Part shown: piece after piece, positions 28,355 to 36,006 of the stretch | Position numbering within the stretch: position 1 is the stretch's first letter | Layout: each line of letters begins with the position of its first letter | Assembly: GCA_002839155.1 (NCBI GenBank) | Contig: PGXM01000004.1 | Location: forward strand, 124,001 to 188,000 | Length of the DNA: 64,000 nt | Direction of reading: 5' to 3' | Source: Tenericutes bacterium HGW-Tenericutes-1 | GTDB taxonomy: Bacteria; Bacillota_I; Bacilli_A; Izemoplasmatales; Hujiaoplasmataceae | Program-made: the position numbers and the translations under genes | The notes under the pieces: generated by a model | Told to the model about the DNA's origin: nothing | What the model saw: only the letters and a program-made list of their open reading frames with translations | Databases searched by the model: none

Positions 28355-28666
28355 ATGAACGACAAAGAAATTTATCTCGCTTTGATGGATGAAAACAATC
28401 TTGATGACATTATCATGACGGATGATGAAGGTAATAAGTTTCAAATGGAACAAATCGGAACCATTCCAATGCACGGCGTTGTCTATGGTATTTTAGATTT
28501 AGTGAAGATTAATGATACACTTGTTACGGAAGAAGAAGCTGGACTTGTCATGTTTGAACTCGATTATGATGAAGAATCGGAATCTTTCTATGTTTCAACC
28601 GTTGAAGATGACGATATATTCAATGAAGTCATCGAAGCTTTTAACGAATTGCCAGAAGAAGAATAA
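28355..28666 (+). CDS. DUF1292 family protein
   Basis: A 103-residue acidic protein. The pattern MTDDEGNKFQMEQIGTIP...YGILDLV and the C-terminal EEAGLVMFELDYDEESESFYVSTVEDDDIFNEV is that of DUF1292, small conserved Firmicute proteins (YrzB-like) of unknown function. AAGGAG lies 7 nt before the ATG at 28355; the ATG two codons earlier is too close to the site. A terminator follows. Confidence 0.85.
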   Translation: MNDKEIYLALMDENNLDDIIMTDDEGNKFQMEQIGTIPMHGVVYGILDLVKINDTLVTEEEAGLVMFELDYDEESESFYVSTVEDDDIFNEVIEAFNELPEEE

Positions 28667-28693
28667 AATAACGTCGATTGGCGTTATTTTTTT
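28665..28693 (+). terminator. Terminator after the DUF1292 gene
   Basis: AAAATAACG (28665-28673) / CGTTATTTT (28682-28690), T run. Confidence 0.8.
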
Positions 28694-28770
28694 GTAAAAA
28701 GAATTGAAACGATGTTTTTCAAATGATTATCGTATTTTATACGGATTAAAATGATGATATCTGCTTTTAA

Positions 28771-28806
28771 CCACGAGATAATTGTGGTATTATTACTATA
28801 ATAATA
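28771..28806. promoter_or_regulatory. Two adjacent inverted repeats over the superoxide reductase promoter
   Basis: CCAC-N9-GTGG (28771-28787) directly abuts TATTATT-ACTAT-AATAATA (28788-28806, perfect 7-5-7). The second repeat contains the likely -10 TATAAT (28797-28802). A repressor bound there would block transcription. The AT palindrome vaguely resembles PerR/Fur-type sites; the regulator is not identified. Confidence 0.5.
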
Positions 28807-28835
28807 AGTTTCAACTATGAGGAGTGGATGAATAA

Positions 28836-29210
28836 ATGAATATTTTTTATTGTAAACATTGCAAACGGATTGTCTACACTTATTTTGGTGGAGGAACATT
28901 GACTTGCTGCGGTGAAGAAATGACTTTATTACAACCAAAAACCATGGATCAAGGCAATGAAAAACATTTACCTGTTGTTGAAAGAGTTTCAGCTGATCAA
29001 ATCAAAGTAACCGTTGGAAGTGTTTTACATCCAATGGCAACCGAACATTGGATTCAATGGATTTTTATTGCTCAAGATACGACTTATCAAATTAAGACAT
29101 TCGTTTCTGGCGATACTCCGATTTGGACTTTTAATGTTCTACCGGATCAAAAAATAAAAGTATACGAATTTTGTAACCTTCATGGCCTCTGGCTAACTGA
29201 AGTAGAATAG
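28836..29210 (+). CDS. dfx: Desulfoferrodoxin (superoxide reductase)
   Basis: A 124-residue two-iron superoxide reductase that converts superoxide to peroxide without making oxygen, typical of anaerobes. The N-terminal desulforedoxin centre has Cys6, Cys9, Cys24 and Cys25. The catalytic centre ligands are His44 (in EKHLP, with the key Glu42-Lys43), His65, His71, Cys113 and His116. Both centres are intact. GAGGAGTGG precedes the ATG. It is monocistronic, with palindromes over its promoter. The peroxiredoxin at 7.6 kb could take the peroxide; the electron donor (rubredoxin) is not in the window. Confidence 0.96.
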   Translation: MNIFYCKHCKRIVYTYFGGGTLTCCGEEMTLLQPKTMDQGNEKHLPVVERVSADQIKVTVGSVLHPMATEHWIQWIFIAQDTTYQIKTFVSGDTPIWTFNVLPDQKIKVYEFCNLHGLWLTEVE

Positions 29211-29228
29211 CGAGCAATGCATTTGCAT

Positions 29229-29255
29229 AGCCGGTTTATTTCTACCGGCTTTTTT
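29229..29255 (+). terminator. Terminator after dfx
   Basis: AGCCGGT (29229-29235) / ACCGGCT (29244-29250) followed by T6. Confidence 0.85.
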
Positions 29256-29285
29256 CTTGACTTATAACAAAGGGTGGTGACTTAA

Positions 29286-30131
29286 ATGAATTTATGGGAA
29301 GCAATTAAATACTTACTGTTAGGAATTATTCAAGGTATTACCGAAGTCCTACCTATTTCTTCATCTGGACACGTTGAAATTGCAAAAGTATTATTTCAAA
29401 TGCAAGTGGATGAAGGTCTATTGTTTCTGATTTTAGTTAATACAGGTTCTTTATTAGCATTCTTAATTGTTTTTATCCGTGATATATTTAATATTATAGA
29501 AGATGTCGTTACCTATATTCTTGTACCATCCAGAAGAATTGATTCTAAAGATGGATTTGCGACTTTTATTAAACTGATTATCGCTTCAATTCCTGCTGCA
29601 ATCGTTGGAATATTATTCAATAATCAAATTGATGCCTTGATGAGAGAATATAACGTATTATTATCAGGAGTTGGATTATTGTTTACCGCAACGATTTTGT
29701 TGTTGACTAGCCAAGGCAAAATCAAAAAAGGATATACTCATATCTCTTATGTTGATTCTGTTTTATTAGGGCTTGCTCAAGGTGTTGCTTTAGTTCCTGG
29801 AATTTCACGTTCTGGTGCAACGACATCAACAGCATTAAAAAGAGGAGTAGGCATTGATTCGGCATTAAGGTTCTCGTTTTTAATGTACATTCCTATTTCT
29901 GTTGGCTCTTTGTTGCTTTATTTATTTAAACTTTCAGATGAAGGTTTGGGTCTTCCCTCAAATGAGTATTTAATCTATTATGCTTTGGCTTTTGGCGGAG
30001 CGTTTATCGCGACATTTATCGCATTTAAATTTATATTCAATATCTTTAAATCTGGTAAACTCAAATATTTTAGTTTTTATTGTTTTATATTGGGCTTACT
30101 ATCAATCGTTTTGTACATCATAAAACTATAA
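29286..30131 (+). CDS. uppP: Undecaprenyl-diphosphatase, first copy
   Basis: A 281-residue BacA/UppP membrane enzyme that recycles the C55 lipid carrier by removing a phosphate from undecaprenyl diphosphate. The two active-site motifs are present: GITEVLPISSSGH (17-29) and PGISRSGATTS near residue 165. Seven or eight TM segments are expected. GGGTGGTG precedes the ATG. A second full copy starts 61 nt downstream with a similar N-terminus, so this is a tandem paralog pair ahead of polysaccharide-control genes. Confidence 0.93.
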   Translation: MNLWEAIKYLLLGIIQGITEVLPISSSGHVEIAKVLFQMQVDEGLLFLILVNTGSLLAFLIVFIRDIFNIIEDVVTYILVPSRRIDSKDGFATFIKLIIASIPAAIVGILFNNQIDALMREYNVLLSGVGLLFTATILLLTSQGKIKKGYTHISYVDSVLLGLAQGVALVPGISRSGATTSTALKRGVGIDSALRFSFLMYIPISVGSLLLYLFKLSDEGLGLPSNEYLIYYALAFGGAFIATFIAFKFIFNIFKSGKLKYFSFYCFILGLLSIVLYIIKL

Positions 30132-30192
30132 CAATACTCATGTATTATTACGGATGAATTGTTTTTTTAGCGACACTTTAAGGAGTTAAAAC

Positions 30193-31056
30193 ATGTCCTT
30201 TATTGAATTACTTAAATATATTTTTCTTGGGCTTGTCCAAGGCGTAACCGAAGTTTTGCCCGTTTCATCCTCAGGTCATGTGGCAATTTTTCAGCAAATC
30301 TTAAATATTAAAGCCGATGAAGGACTCTTATTTCTCATTTTAGTCAATATTGGTTCATTACTCGCCATCATTTATTACTTAAGAAAATTTATTTACCGGC
30401 TATTTTCGAATTTCTTTTATTATTTATTTGTTCCTTCTTCTCGTGTTGATACTGAAGAAGGATTTCATTATATGTTGAAAATAGCAGTAGCAACGATTCC
30501 TGGAAGTTTAGTTGGCTATTTTCTAGCATCGACTGTCGACACCATTTATCAAGATCATTATTTAATTATGGCTGGAGCCGGATTAATCATGACAGCGACT
30601 GTTTTATTTATTGTGAGAAACGCTTCTTTGGTTAATGGACGTCAGACCATTAGTTATAAAGACGCAATTTTCATCGGAATCTTTCAAGCGTTTGCCATTT
30701 TACCTGGACTATCAAGAAGTGGGATTACAACCTCCTCTGGCTTACGCCGAAAAATGTCGATGGAAACTTCATTGAATTTCTCGTTTATGCTCTATATTCC
30801 TTTATCGATTGGATCATTTTTAAAATACTTAATTATTGTTCTAGAGAGTCCTGATTTGACAAATCTTGGGATTGATCCAACAAAGCCCTATCAAATTTTT
30901 TATTATATTGCGGCTTTAATTGCAAGTATTGTAGCAACAAGGTTTGCATTGAAATTTATGTTTAAGTTATACCGCGAAGGACGGTTATTGCCTTTCGCAA
31001 TCTACACACTTACGCTGGGTCTTATTGCATTTATGGTTGGTTTGGTTACTTCCTAA
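30193..31056 (+). CDS. uppP: Undecaprenyl-diphosphatase, second copy
   Basis: A 287-residue paralog of the upstream gene with GVTEVLPVSSSGH (17-29) and PGLSRSGITTS intact, so both copies should be active. The two clearly align end to end, but differ at many positions; this is an old duplication. TAAGGAG lies before the ATG. The 61-nt gap holds an imperfect AACAAT/ATTGTT hairpin with a T run (about 30130-30170), which may lower read-through. Both enzymes would support lipid-carrier recycling for the polysaccharide pathway encoded downstream. Confidence 0.92.
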   Translation: MSFIELLKYIFLGLVQGVTEVLPVSSSGHVAIFQQILNIKADEGLLFLILVNIGSLLAIIYYLRKFIYRLFSNFFYYLFVPSSRVDTEEGFHYMLKIAVATIPGSLVGYFLASTVDTIYQDHYLIMAGAGLIMTATVLFIVRNASLVNGRQTISYKDAIFIGIFQAFAILPGLSRSGITTSSGLRRKMSMETSLNFSFMLYIPLSIGSFLKYLIIVLESPDLTNLGIDPTKPYQIFYYIAALIASIVATRFALKFMFKLYREGRLLPFAIYTLTLGLIAFMVGLVTS

Positions 31057-31075
31057 CAATATTGGGAGAACTTGT

Positions 31076-31104
31076 TTGATATTTAATGTATTTTCATGTA
31101 AAAT
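31076..31104 (+). promoter_or_regulatory. Promoter of the wzz-cpsD-cpsB operon
   Basis: TTGATA (31076-31081), 17-bp spacer, TAAAAT (31099-31104); 44 bp before the ATG at 31149. Confidence 0.65.
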
Positions 31105-31148
31105 ATAGACATCATGGAATGAATATTTATTTCTAAGGAGTGATTGAT

Positions 31149-31877
31149 ATGGAAGAACAAAAATATGTTCAAGAATCTGTTGAACAAGGAATATCATTAA
31201 CTGAGTTATTTAAAATCGTTTGGGATAATATTACAATCGTATTTTTAGTAACCTTGTGGGTGACCATTATCGGGGTCATTTACACGTTTGTCATTATTGA
31301 ACCTTCTTATACGGCTAAAGCATCTGTGGCAATTGAAGTATCGGTTACAGAGACGACTACTTCAGATCAATCTGCTCTCTCTATTTCACAAAATCTAGTT
31401 GCGACTTATAAGGCTTTCGCATTGACGGATTTAGTATTAGATGCAGTTATCGCTGAAATTCCTGAGTTAACAGGATTAACAACCGATCAAGTTGCAAGCA
31501 TGATTACGATCTCAACGGTTACAAGCGTTCCGATTATCGATATCGCTGTTGAAAATACGGATAAAGAATTAGCTGCAGAGATTGCCAATGTTTTAATTGT
31601 TAAATCGATTGAAAAAGCCGACAACTATTTACTTTTAAAAGATCGCTTAAATCCAATCGATTATGCGAAAGTTCCTGCAAATCCAAGTGCTCCTAATAAA
31701 ACCCTCAATGTCATTATTAGTTTTTTAGTGGGGGGGATTTTATCTTTAGGAATTGTCTTCGTCAAAGAATTATTTAATAACAAGTTCCAAAGTGCTAGCG
31801 ATATGGAAAAATATTTGAATATCAACGTTATCGCAACCGTTCCTGGGACTGTCAAAGAAAGAAAGTTGGTGGACTAG
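31149..31877 (+). CDS. Wzz-type polysaccharide chain-length/kinase-modulator protein
   Basis: A 242-residue membrane protein with the Wzz layout: TM1 at about 30-55, an extracellular domain with SYTAKASVAIEV, and TM2 at about 185-210, preceded by the usual proline-rich PANPSAPNK. It corresponds to YveK/CapA/CpsC proteins, which set polysaccharide length and activate the cognate BY-kinase. AAGGAG lies 8 nt before the ATG at 31149; a GTG at 31140 lies within that site. The CpsD-like kinase starts immediately after its stop. Confidence 0.88.
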   Translation: MEEQKYVQESVEQGISLTELFKIVWDNITIVFLVTLWVTIIGVIYTFVIIEPSYTAKASVAIEVSVTETTTSDQSALSISQNLVATYKAFALTDLVLDAVIAEIPELTGLTTDQVASMITISTVTSVPIIDIAVENTDKELAAEIANVLIVKSIEKADNYLLLKDRLNPIDYAKVPANPSAPNKTLNVIISFLVGGILSLGIVFVKELFNNKFQSASDMEKYLNINVIATVPGTVKERKLVD

Positions 31878-32561
31878 ATGGAATATTTTGAATATAAGAA
31901 TGTTGTTATCGAAACACCGAATTCCATGGAAGCTGAGGCTTACCGCAAATTAGAACTTAATATTTCGATGAAGGCAACTAAACAAAAATTACAAGTGATT
32001 CAATGTACATCCGCAACGCCAGAAGATGGTAAAACCACCACAAGCATTAATTTAGCGGCTGTTTACGCTGAGAAGAAACGCAAAGTCATTATCCTTGACT
32101 TTGATTTTCACCGTCCAAAAATTCATCGTGCGTTTCATAAGGTCAATGATACAGGATTCTATGATTATATTCGTGATGACGTTGATTATCATCAACTCAT
32201 CATCAAAGATGAGTCAGGTATTGATTTACTGCTAACTGGAAAACATATATCTTTTCCTCATATCGTCTTAGAATCGCAAAAAACTATTAAATTAATTGAG
32301 TCACTTCGTAATGAATACGAATATATTATTATTGATACCCCACCCGTACTTTCTGTAACGGATGCGTCTATCATAGCTAAAATCGCTGATGGCGTTGTCT
32401 ATGTTGCGGCCTATAACAAGACGAAAAAAGATGATTGTAAAGAAGGTTTAAGACAATTACAAGAGAATAATGCCAATATAATCGGTGGTGTTTTAGCCAA
32501 CGTTGACGTTCGTAAAACAAAAGGCTACCGTGGATACCATTACTATTCTGCAGAGAAATAA
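31878..32561 (+). CDS. CpsD/CapB-type tyrosine kinase (BY-kinase)
   Basis: A 227-residue cytoplasmic BY-kinase. Walker A is ATPEDGKTTT (46-55), Walker A' ILDFDFHRPK near 76-85 and Walker B IIIDTPP near 150. The C-terminus has the expected tyrosine cluster (YRGYHYYS), the autophosphorylation site. It works with the Wzz protein encoded just upstream and is reversed by the CpsB-like phosphatase downstream, controlling polysaccharide synthesis. The ATG abuts the previous TAG. Confidence 0.93.
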   Translation: MEYFEYKNVVIETPNSMEAEAYRKLELNISMKATKQKLQVIQCTSATPEDGKTTTSINLAAVYAEKKRKVIILDFDFHRPKIHRAFHKVNDTGFYDYIRDDVDYHQLIIKDESGIDLLLTGKHISFPHIVLESQKTIKLIESLRNEYEYIIIDTPPVLSVTDASIIAKIADGVVYVAAYNKTKKDDCKEGLRQLQENNANIIGGVLANVDVRKTKGYRGYHYYSAEK

Positions 32562-32582
32562 TTAGAGAGGTTGTTGATCAAA

Positions 32583-33275
32583 ATGATTGATATCCATTCC
32601 CATGTATTACCCTTTGTAGACGATGGATCAACCACGCTCAAGGCTTCGCTTGAAATGATCAAAACTGAAGTAGAATTTGGCGTTACTGATTTATTCTTAA
32701 CTCCGCATTTTATGAAAACAAGAAATTATTTATCAACCTATGATAATAATTTGAAAGTCTTTGAAGATTTCAAAAAGGAAGTTCAAAAAGCAGGATATAA
32801 AATTAACCTGCATTTAGGAAATGAAATTTACTACACCATTGATTCGATGCGTTTTTTAAAAAATAAGATGATCAAACCAATGGGGAATTCTAATCTTGTT
32901 TTAGTTGAATTCTCAATGTCAGAAGCCGAAGAAGATATCGCAGATGCAATTCATAATTTAAAAGCCGCTGGGTATGTTCCAATTATTGCTCACCCTGAAA
33001 GGTATTCCTATTTATCCAATATCGATGATTATGAGTTAATCAAAAAAATGGGGGCTTATATTCAAGTTAACGCCCATTCAATTGTCGGTAAATATGGCCC
33101 TAGCATTCAAAAATTATGTATGAAACTCATTCGAATCGGTTTAGTTGATTTTATTGCTTCAGATGTCCATGAATTTAGATCAAACTATTTGAAAGAAGCT
33201 TTCAATATTATCAATAAAAAATTTGGAGAAACAACTGCAAATAAGTTGTTTAATAATTCGTTAATTCTTAATTAA
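32583..33275 (+). CDS. CpsB/YwqE-type PHP-family tyrosine phosphatase
   Basis: A 230-residue manganese-dependent phosphatase of the PHP fold. Metal ligands are visible in MIDIHSHVLPFVDDGS at the N-terminus, LTPHF near 40, GNEIYY near 81, IIAHPERY near 135 and ASDVHEF near 190. It dephosphorylates BY-kinases such as the upstream CpsD. The ATG at 32583 is chosen because the protein should begin at MIDIHSH. AGAGAGG lies 12 nt upstream, slightly far; in-frame TTGs at 32571 and 32574 lie too close to it. It closes the three-gene operon. Confidence 0.92.
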   Translation: MIDIHSHVLPFVDDGSTTLKASLEMIKTEVEFGVTDLFLTPHFMKTRNYLSTYDNNLKVFEDFKKEVQKAGYKINLHLGNEIYYTIDSMRFLKNKMIKPMGNSNLVLVEFSMSEAEEDIADAIHNLKAAGYVPIIAHPERYSYLSNIDDYELIKKMGAYIQVNAHSIVGKYGPSIQKLCMKLIRIGLVDFIASDVHEFRSNYLKEAFNIINKKFGETTANKLFNNSLILN

Positions 33276-33309
33276 CACAATCGATTTATTTTGATTGTGT
33301 TTTATTTTT
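33274..33309 (+). terminator. Terminator after the cps-type operon
   Basis: AACACAATC (33274-33282) / GATTGTGTT (33293-33301) followed by TTTATTTTT. Confidence 0.8.
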
Positions 33310-33359
33310 GTGATATTTGAAAAATACTCACAATTTCTCCATATATTTTCTTTATAATG

Positions 33360-33499
33360 AGGTTGTAGAATTCATAACGCTCGAATATACTTCTCCCCCT
33401 ATATAAAGTTATTTTGGGTCAATGAATTTCACCAAGCGAAAATGCGGTGTGTAAAAAATACCGCATTACTCATGAATTAATAAGCGATTGCGCTTTTTA
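33360..33499 (+). ncRNA. Candidate structured small RNA, about 140 nt
   Basis: A non-coding stretch between two terminators looks like an independent RNA unit. A good -10 TATAAT (33353-33358) precedes it; the -35 is weak. Inside, AATGCGGT (33441-33448) and ACCGCATT (33460-33467) form an 8-bp hairpin extendable by a G-T and a T-A pair. AATTCAT (33369-33375) can pair with ATGAATT at 33472-33478, closing the whole element, or with ATGAATT at 33422. CGCT (33378-33381) can pair with AGCG at 33435. It ends at AAGCG-ATTG-CGCTT plus five Ts (33482-33498). No SRP, tmRNA or riboswitch core was recognised; 6S-like RNA is an untested option. Confidence 0.42.
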
Positions 33500-33502
33500 T
33501 GA

Positions 33503-33534
33503 TATAATAATATTAGACTGTGACAGTCTTTTAT
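33503..33534 (+). promoter_or_regulatory. TATAAT and 5' stem-loop ahead of the response regulator
   Basis: TATAAT (33503-33508) is followed by the perfect hairpin AGACTG-TGA-CAGTCT (33515-33529) and TTTTATTTT. It would sit at the very 5' end of the message as a stabiliser, or act as a terminator/attenuator. No good -35 is visible. Confidence 0.45.
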
Positions 33535-33558
33535 TTTCGAAGGATGTGTGATGAATAT

Positions 33559-34248
33559 ATGAAAAATATTAATGTTTTAGTTGCGGATGATGAGTTCAGA
33601 ATCCGTAAATTACTAGCAGAATTCTTACAAAGAGAAGGATATAAGGTGCTTGAAGCTGAAGATGGTGAACAAGCAATTGATATGATGTTTAATTCAAAAA
33701 CCAAAATAGATTTGGTGATTTTAGACGTAATGATGCCAAAATATGATGGTTGGTTTGTATTAGAAAGAATTCGTGAGTTTTCAACGGTTCCAGTGGTTAT
33801 GCTAACAGCGAGAAGTGATGAGTACGATCAATTAAAAGGATTTAAATTAGGTGCAGACGATTATGTCACAAAGCCCTTCTCACCTTCTGTACTGATGGCG
33901 AGAATTAATAAGATCGTTAAACGCGAAAAAGTTGAAGTGACTGATTTAGCCTTTGGTGTAATAAAAATGTCTTTAGCATCAAGAGAAGTCTTTGTCTCTG
34001 AAAAACGCATTGAGTTAACGCCAAAAGAATTTGAATTATTGAAATTCTTTATCGATAATAAAGGCATCGCCCTTTCAAGAGACAAAATTTTAAATGCTGT
34101 TTGGAACTATGATTATTTCGGCGATTTAAGAACAGTAGATACGCATATCAAGCAATTGCGTTCTAAACTCGGTGATGCTGCTAACTATATCTCAACAGTA
34201 AGAAGCATAGGATATCGACTGGACATAGAAAATGAGAACCTCCATTAA
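33559..34248 (+). CDS. OmpR/PhoB-family response regulator
   Basis: A 229-residue DNA-binding response regulator. The receiver domain has the acidic pair ADDE (9-12), phospho-acceptor Asp56 in LVILDVMMP, Thr in LTAR and Lys in VTKPFSP. The winged-helix domain (about 130-229) ends with DTHIKQLRSKLGD and TVRSIGYRL. The ATG at 33559 gives the family's usual N-terminus; ATG 33544 would add five residues. Its target genes are unknown. The sensor kinase gene overlaps its 3' end by 17 nt. Confidence 0.93.
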   Translation: MKNINVLVADDEFRIRKLLAEFLQREGYKVLEAEDGEQAIDMMFNSKTKIDLVILDVMMPKYDGWFVLERIREFSTVPVVMLTARSDEYDQLKGFKLGADDYVTKPFSPSVLMARINKIVKREKVEVTDLAFGVIKMSLASREVFVSEKRIELTPKEFELLKFFIDNKGIALSRDKILNAVWNYDYFGDLRTVDTHIKQLRSKLGDAANYISTVRSIGYRLDIENENLH

Positions 34249-35803
34249 GAGTAGGCTATTCTTAATTATTTATGGCATCATTCTTGCGTTTATTGCTGGA
34301 TTAATCATTTTAAATAATACTTACTTAGAAACATTCTATACGGAATACCGTCAAAGAACCTTATTAGTGGCCTTTGATGAAGTCAAAGATTTTGATATCG
34401 AAAGTTCTAATCTATCGAGCGCTGTACTAGAAGTTGAAAACGATTATAATATCGGTGTCAATATCGTAAAACAAACAATAGAATCAATCGATCCCACTAG
34501 TCCTGATTTTCCGCATATGCCCCAGCCTTATGAACGCATTTATGGCAATCAATTTATTATGCGAGATGGGGTTATCGCAACTATTATGCGTAATTTCAAT
34601 GAACAATTATCAGGGCAAACAGAAACAGACGTTCAAGCAGTCTATGTATCAGAATCAGAGACTTCTTATTTAGCTTATTTAGCACAAATTGTGCCTAAGG
34701 ATGAATATGGTGTTGAAAACGATGACTTTCAGTTATTAGCTCTTTGTGTCGCAGAAGAACAAGCAGACGGATTATACCTTTACTATATATTAACTGTATC
34801 GTTCCAATCAATTCATGAAAGTATCGCTATTTTTAATACATTCACCATCATGGTTGGATTTATCTTCATGATTATATCAGGTCTTGTGGTATATTTATTC
34901 AGTTACCGTTTTACCAATCCGATTATGCAAATGAACGAGGTTACTCAAGATCTTGCCAATTTAAACTTTGATAAACGCGTTGCGATGACCTCTAACGACG
35001 AATTAGGCGATTTAGGGCTCTCAATCAATAAGATGAGTAGTCAACTTGAAACTTCAATCAAAGAGTTACAAGAGGCCAATAAACGTCTTGCGGACGACAT
35101 TCAGTTAAAAACCAACATCGATAAGATGCGACGTGAATTCATTGCGAATGCTTCTCATGAATTGAAAACGCCGATTTCATTAATTTTAGGTTATTCCGAG
35201 GCTTTGAAATTATCGGGATTGACTGAAGATATGAAAGATGACTATCTCAATATCATTATGGATGAATCAAACAAAATGAATAAACTCGTGATGGGACTTT
35301 TAAAAATCAGTCAACTTGAAAGTGGATTCCAGCAATTTAACATTTCAGAGTTTTCTTTAAAAGATTTCGTCGATGATACACTGAAGCTATATGCGATTAA
35401 GTTAACTGAAAAATCGATTGTTCCAATTGTTGAAGTCGATGAATTGATGGTATCAACCGATTTTGATGCTTTACAGACTGTATTAACGAACTATATATCA
35501 AATGCATTAAACCATATGAATGAATTCCTCATCTTGAAAGTGAAAACAGTTAAATTAGACCATAACATGATTCGTTTGAGTGTTTTTAATTCAGGCAAGC
35601 CCATCCCAGAAGATAGTTTAGAAAGAATTTGGGAAAGTTTCTATAAAGTTGATAAAGCAAGAACAAGAGCTTATGGCGGTCAAGGACTGGGATTATCAAT
35701 TGTTAAAACGATTCTTAATAATTTAGGACTAACTTACGGTGTTCATAACAAGGTTGATGGTGTAGAGTTCTATTTTGATATACCGTTAAATCACTCAATT
35801 TGA
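34232..35803 (+). CDS. Membrane sensor histidine kinase
   Basis: A 523-residue kinase with TM1 at about 8-28, an extracellular sensor region (30-195), TM2 at about 202-224, HAMP (225-280), HisKA with His309 in NASHELKTP, and HATPase with N-box NYISNALNH, G1-like NSGKPI and G2 GQGLGLSIVK. The sensed signal is unknown. It overlaps the response regulator gene, so translation is coupled, and the pair forms a PhoPR/YycFG-like layout. It ends with TGA and a terminator. Confidence 0.93.
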   Translation: MRTSIKSRLFLIIYGIILAFIAGLIILNNTYLETFYTEYRQRTLLVAFDEVKDFDIESSNLSSAVLEVENDYNIGVNIVKQTIESIDPTSPDFPHMPQPYERIYGNQFIMRDGVIATIMRNFNEQLSGQTETDVQAVYVSESETSYLAYLAQIVPKDEYGVENDDFQLLALCVAEEQADGLYLYYILTVSFQSIHESIAIFNTFTIMVGFIFMIISGLVVYLFSYRFTNPIMQMNEVTQDLANLNFDKRVAMTSNDELGDLGLSINKMSSQLETSIKELQEANKRLADDIQLKTNIDKMRREFIANASHELKTPISLILGYSEALKLSGLTEDMKDDYLNIIMDESNKMNKLVMGLLKISQLESGFQQFNISEFSLKDFVDDTLKLYAIKLTEKSIVPIVEVDELMVSTDFDALQTVLTNYISNALNHMNEFLILKVKTVKLDHNMIRLSVFNSGKPIPEDSLERIWESFYKVDKARTRAYGGQGLGLSIVKTILNNLGLTYGVHNKVDGVEFYFDIPLNHSI

Positions 35804-35819
35804 GAAAAATATAATTTTA

Positions 35820-35862
35820 GAGTCACTTAATCAATGGAAACGTTGAGAAGTGGCTCTTTCTC
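35820..35862 (+). terminator. Terminator after the histidine kinase gene
   Basis: AGAGTCACTT (35819-35828) pairs with AAGTGGCTCT (35848-35857), with one wobble, around a long partly paired loop; T-rich tail. Confidence 0.65.
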
Positions 35863-36006
35863 ATTATTTATGACATAATTGTTCGGTTTTTTTAGTGTGA
35901 AATAATGCGAAATTTAGGCCTATCATTCTACCTAAGGGTATTGAATAAAGGGTTACGCTGTGTTAAAATCTTGATACATTAGTGTGTTGAGAGGGATGGT
36001 TAATTC

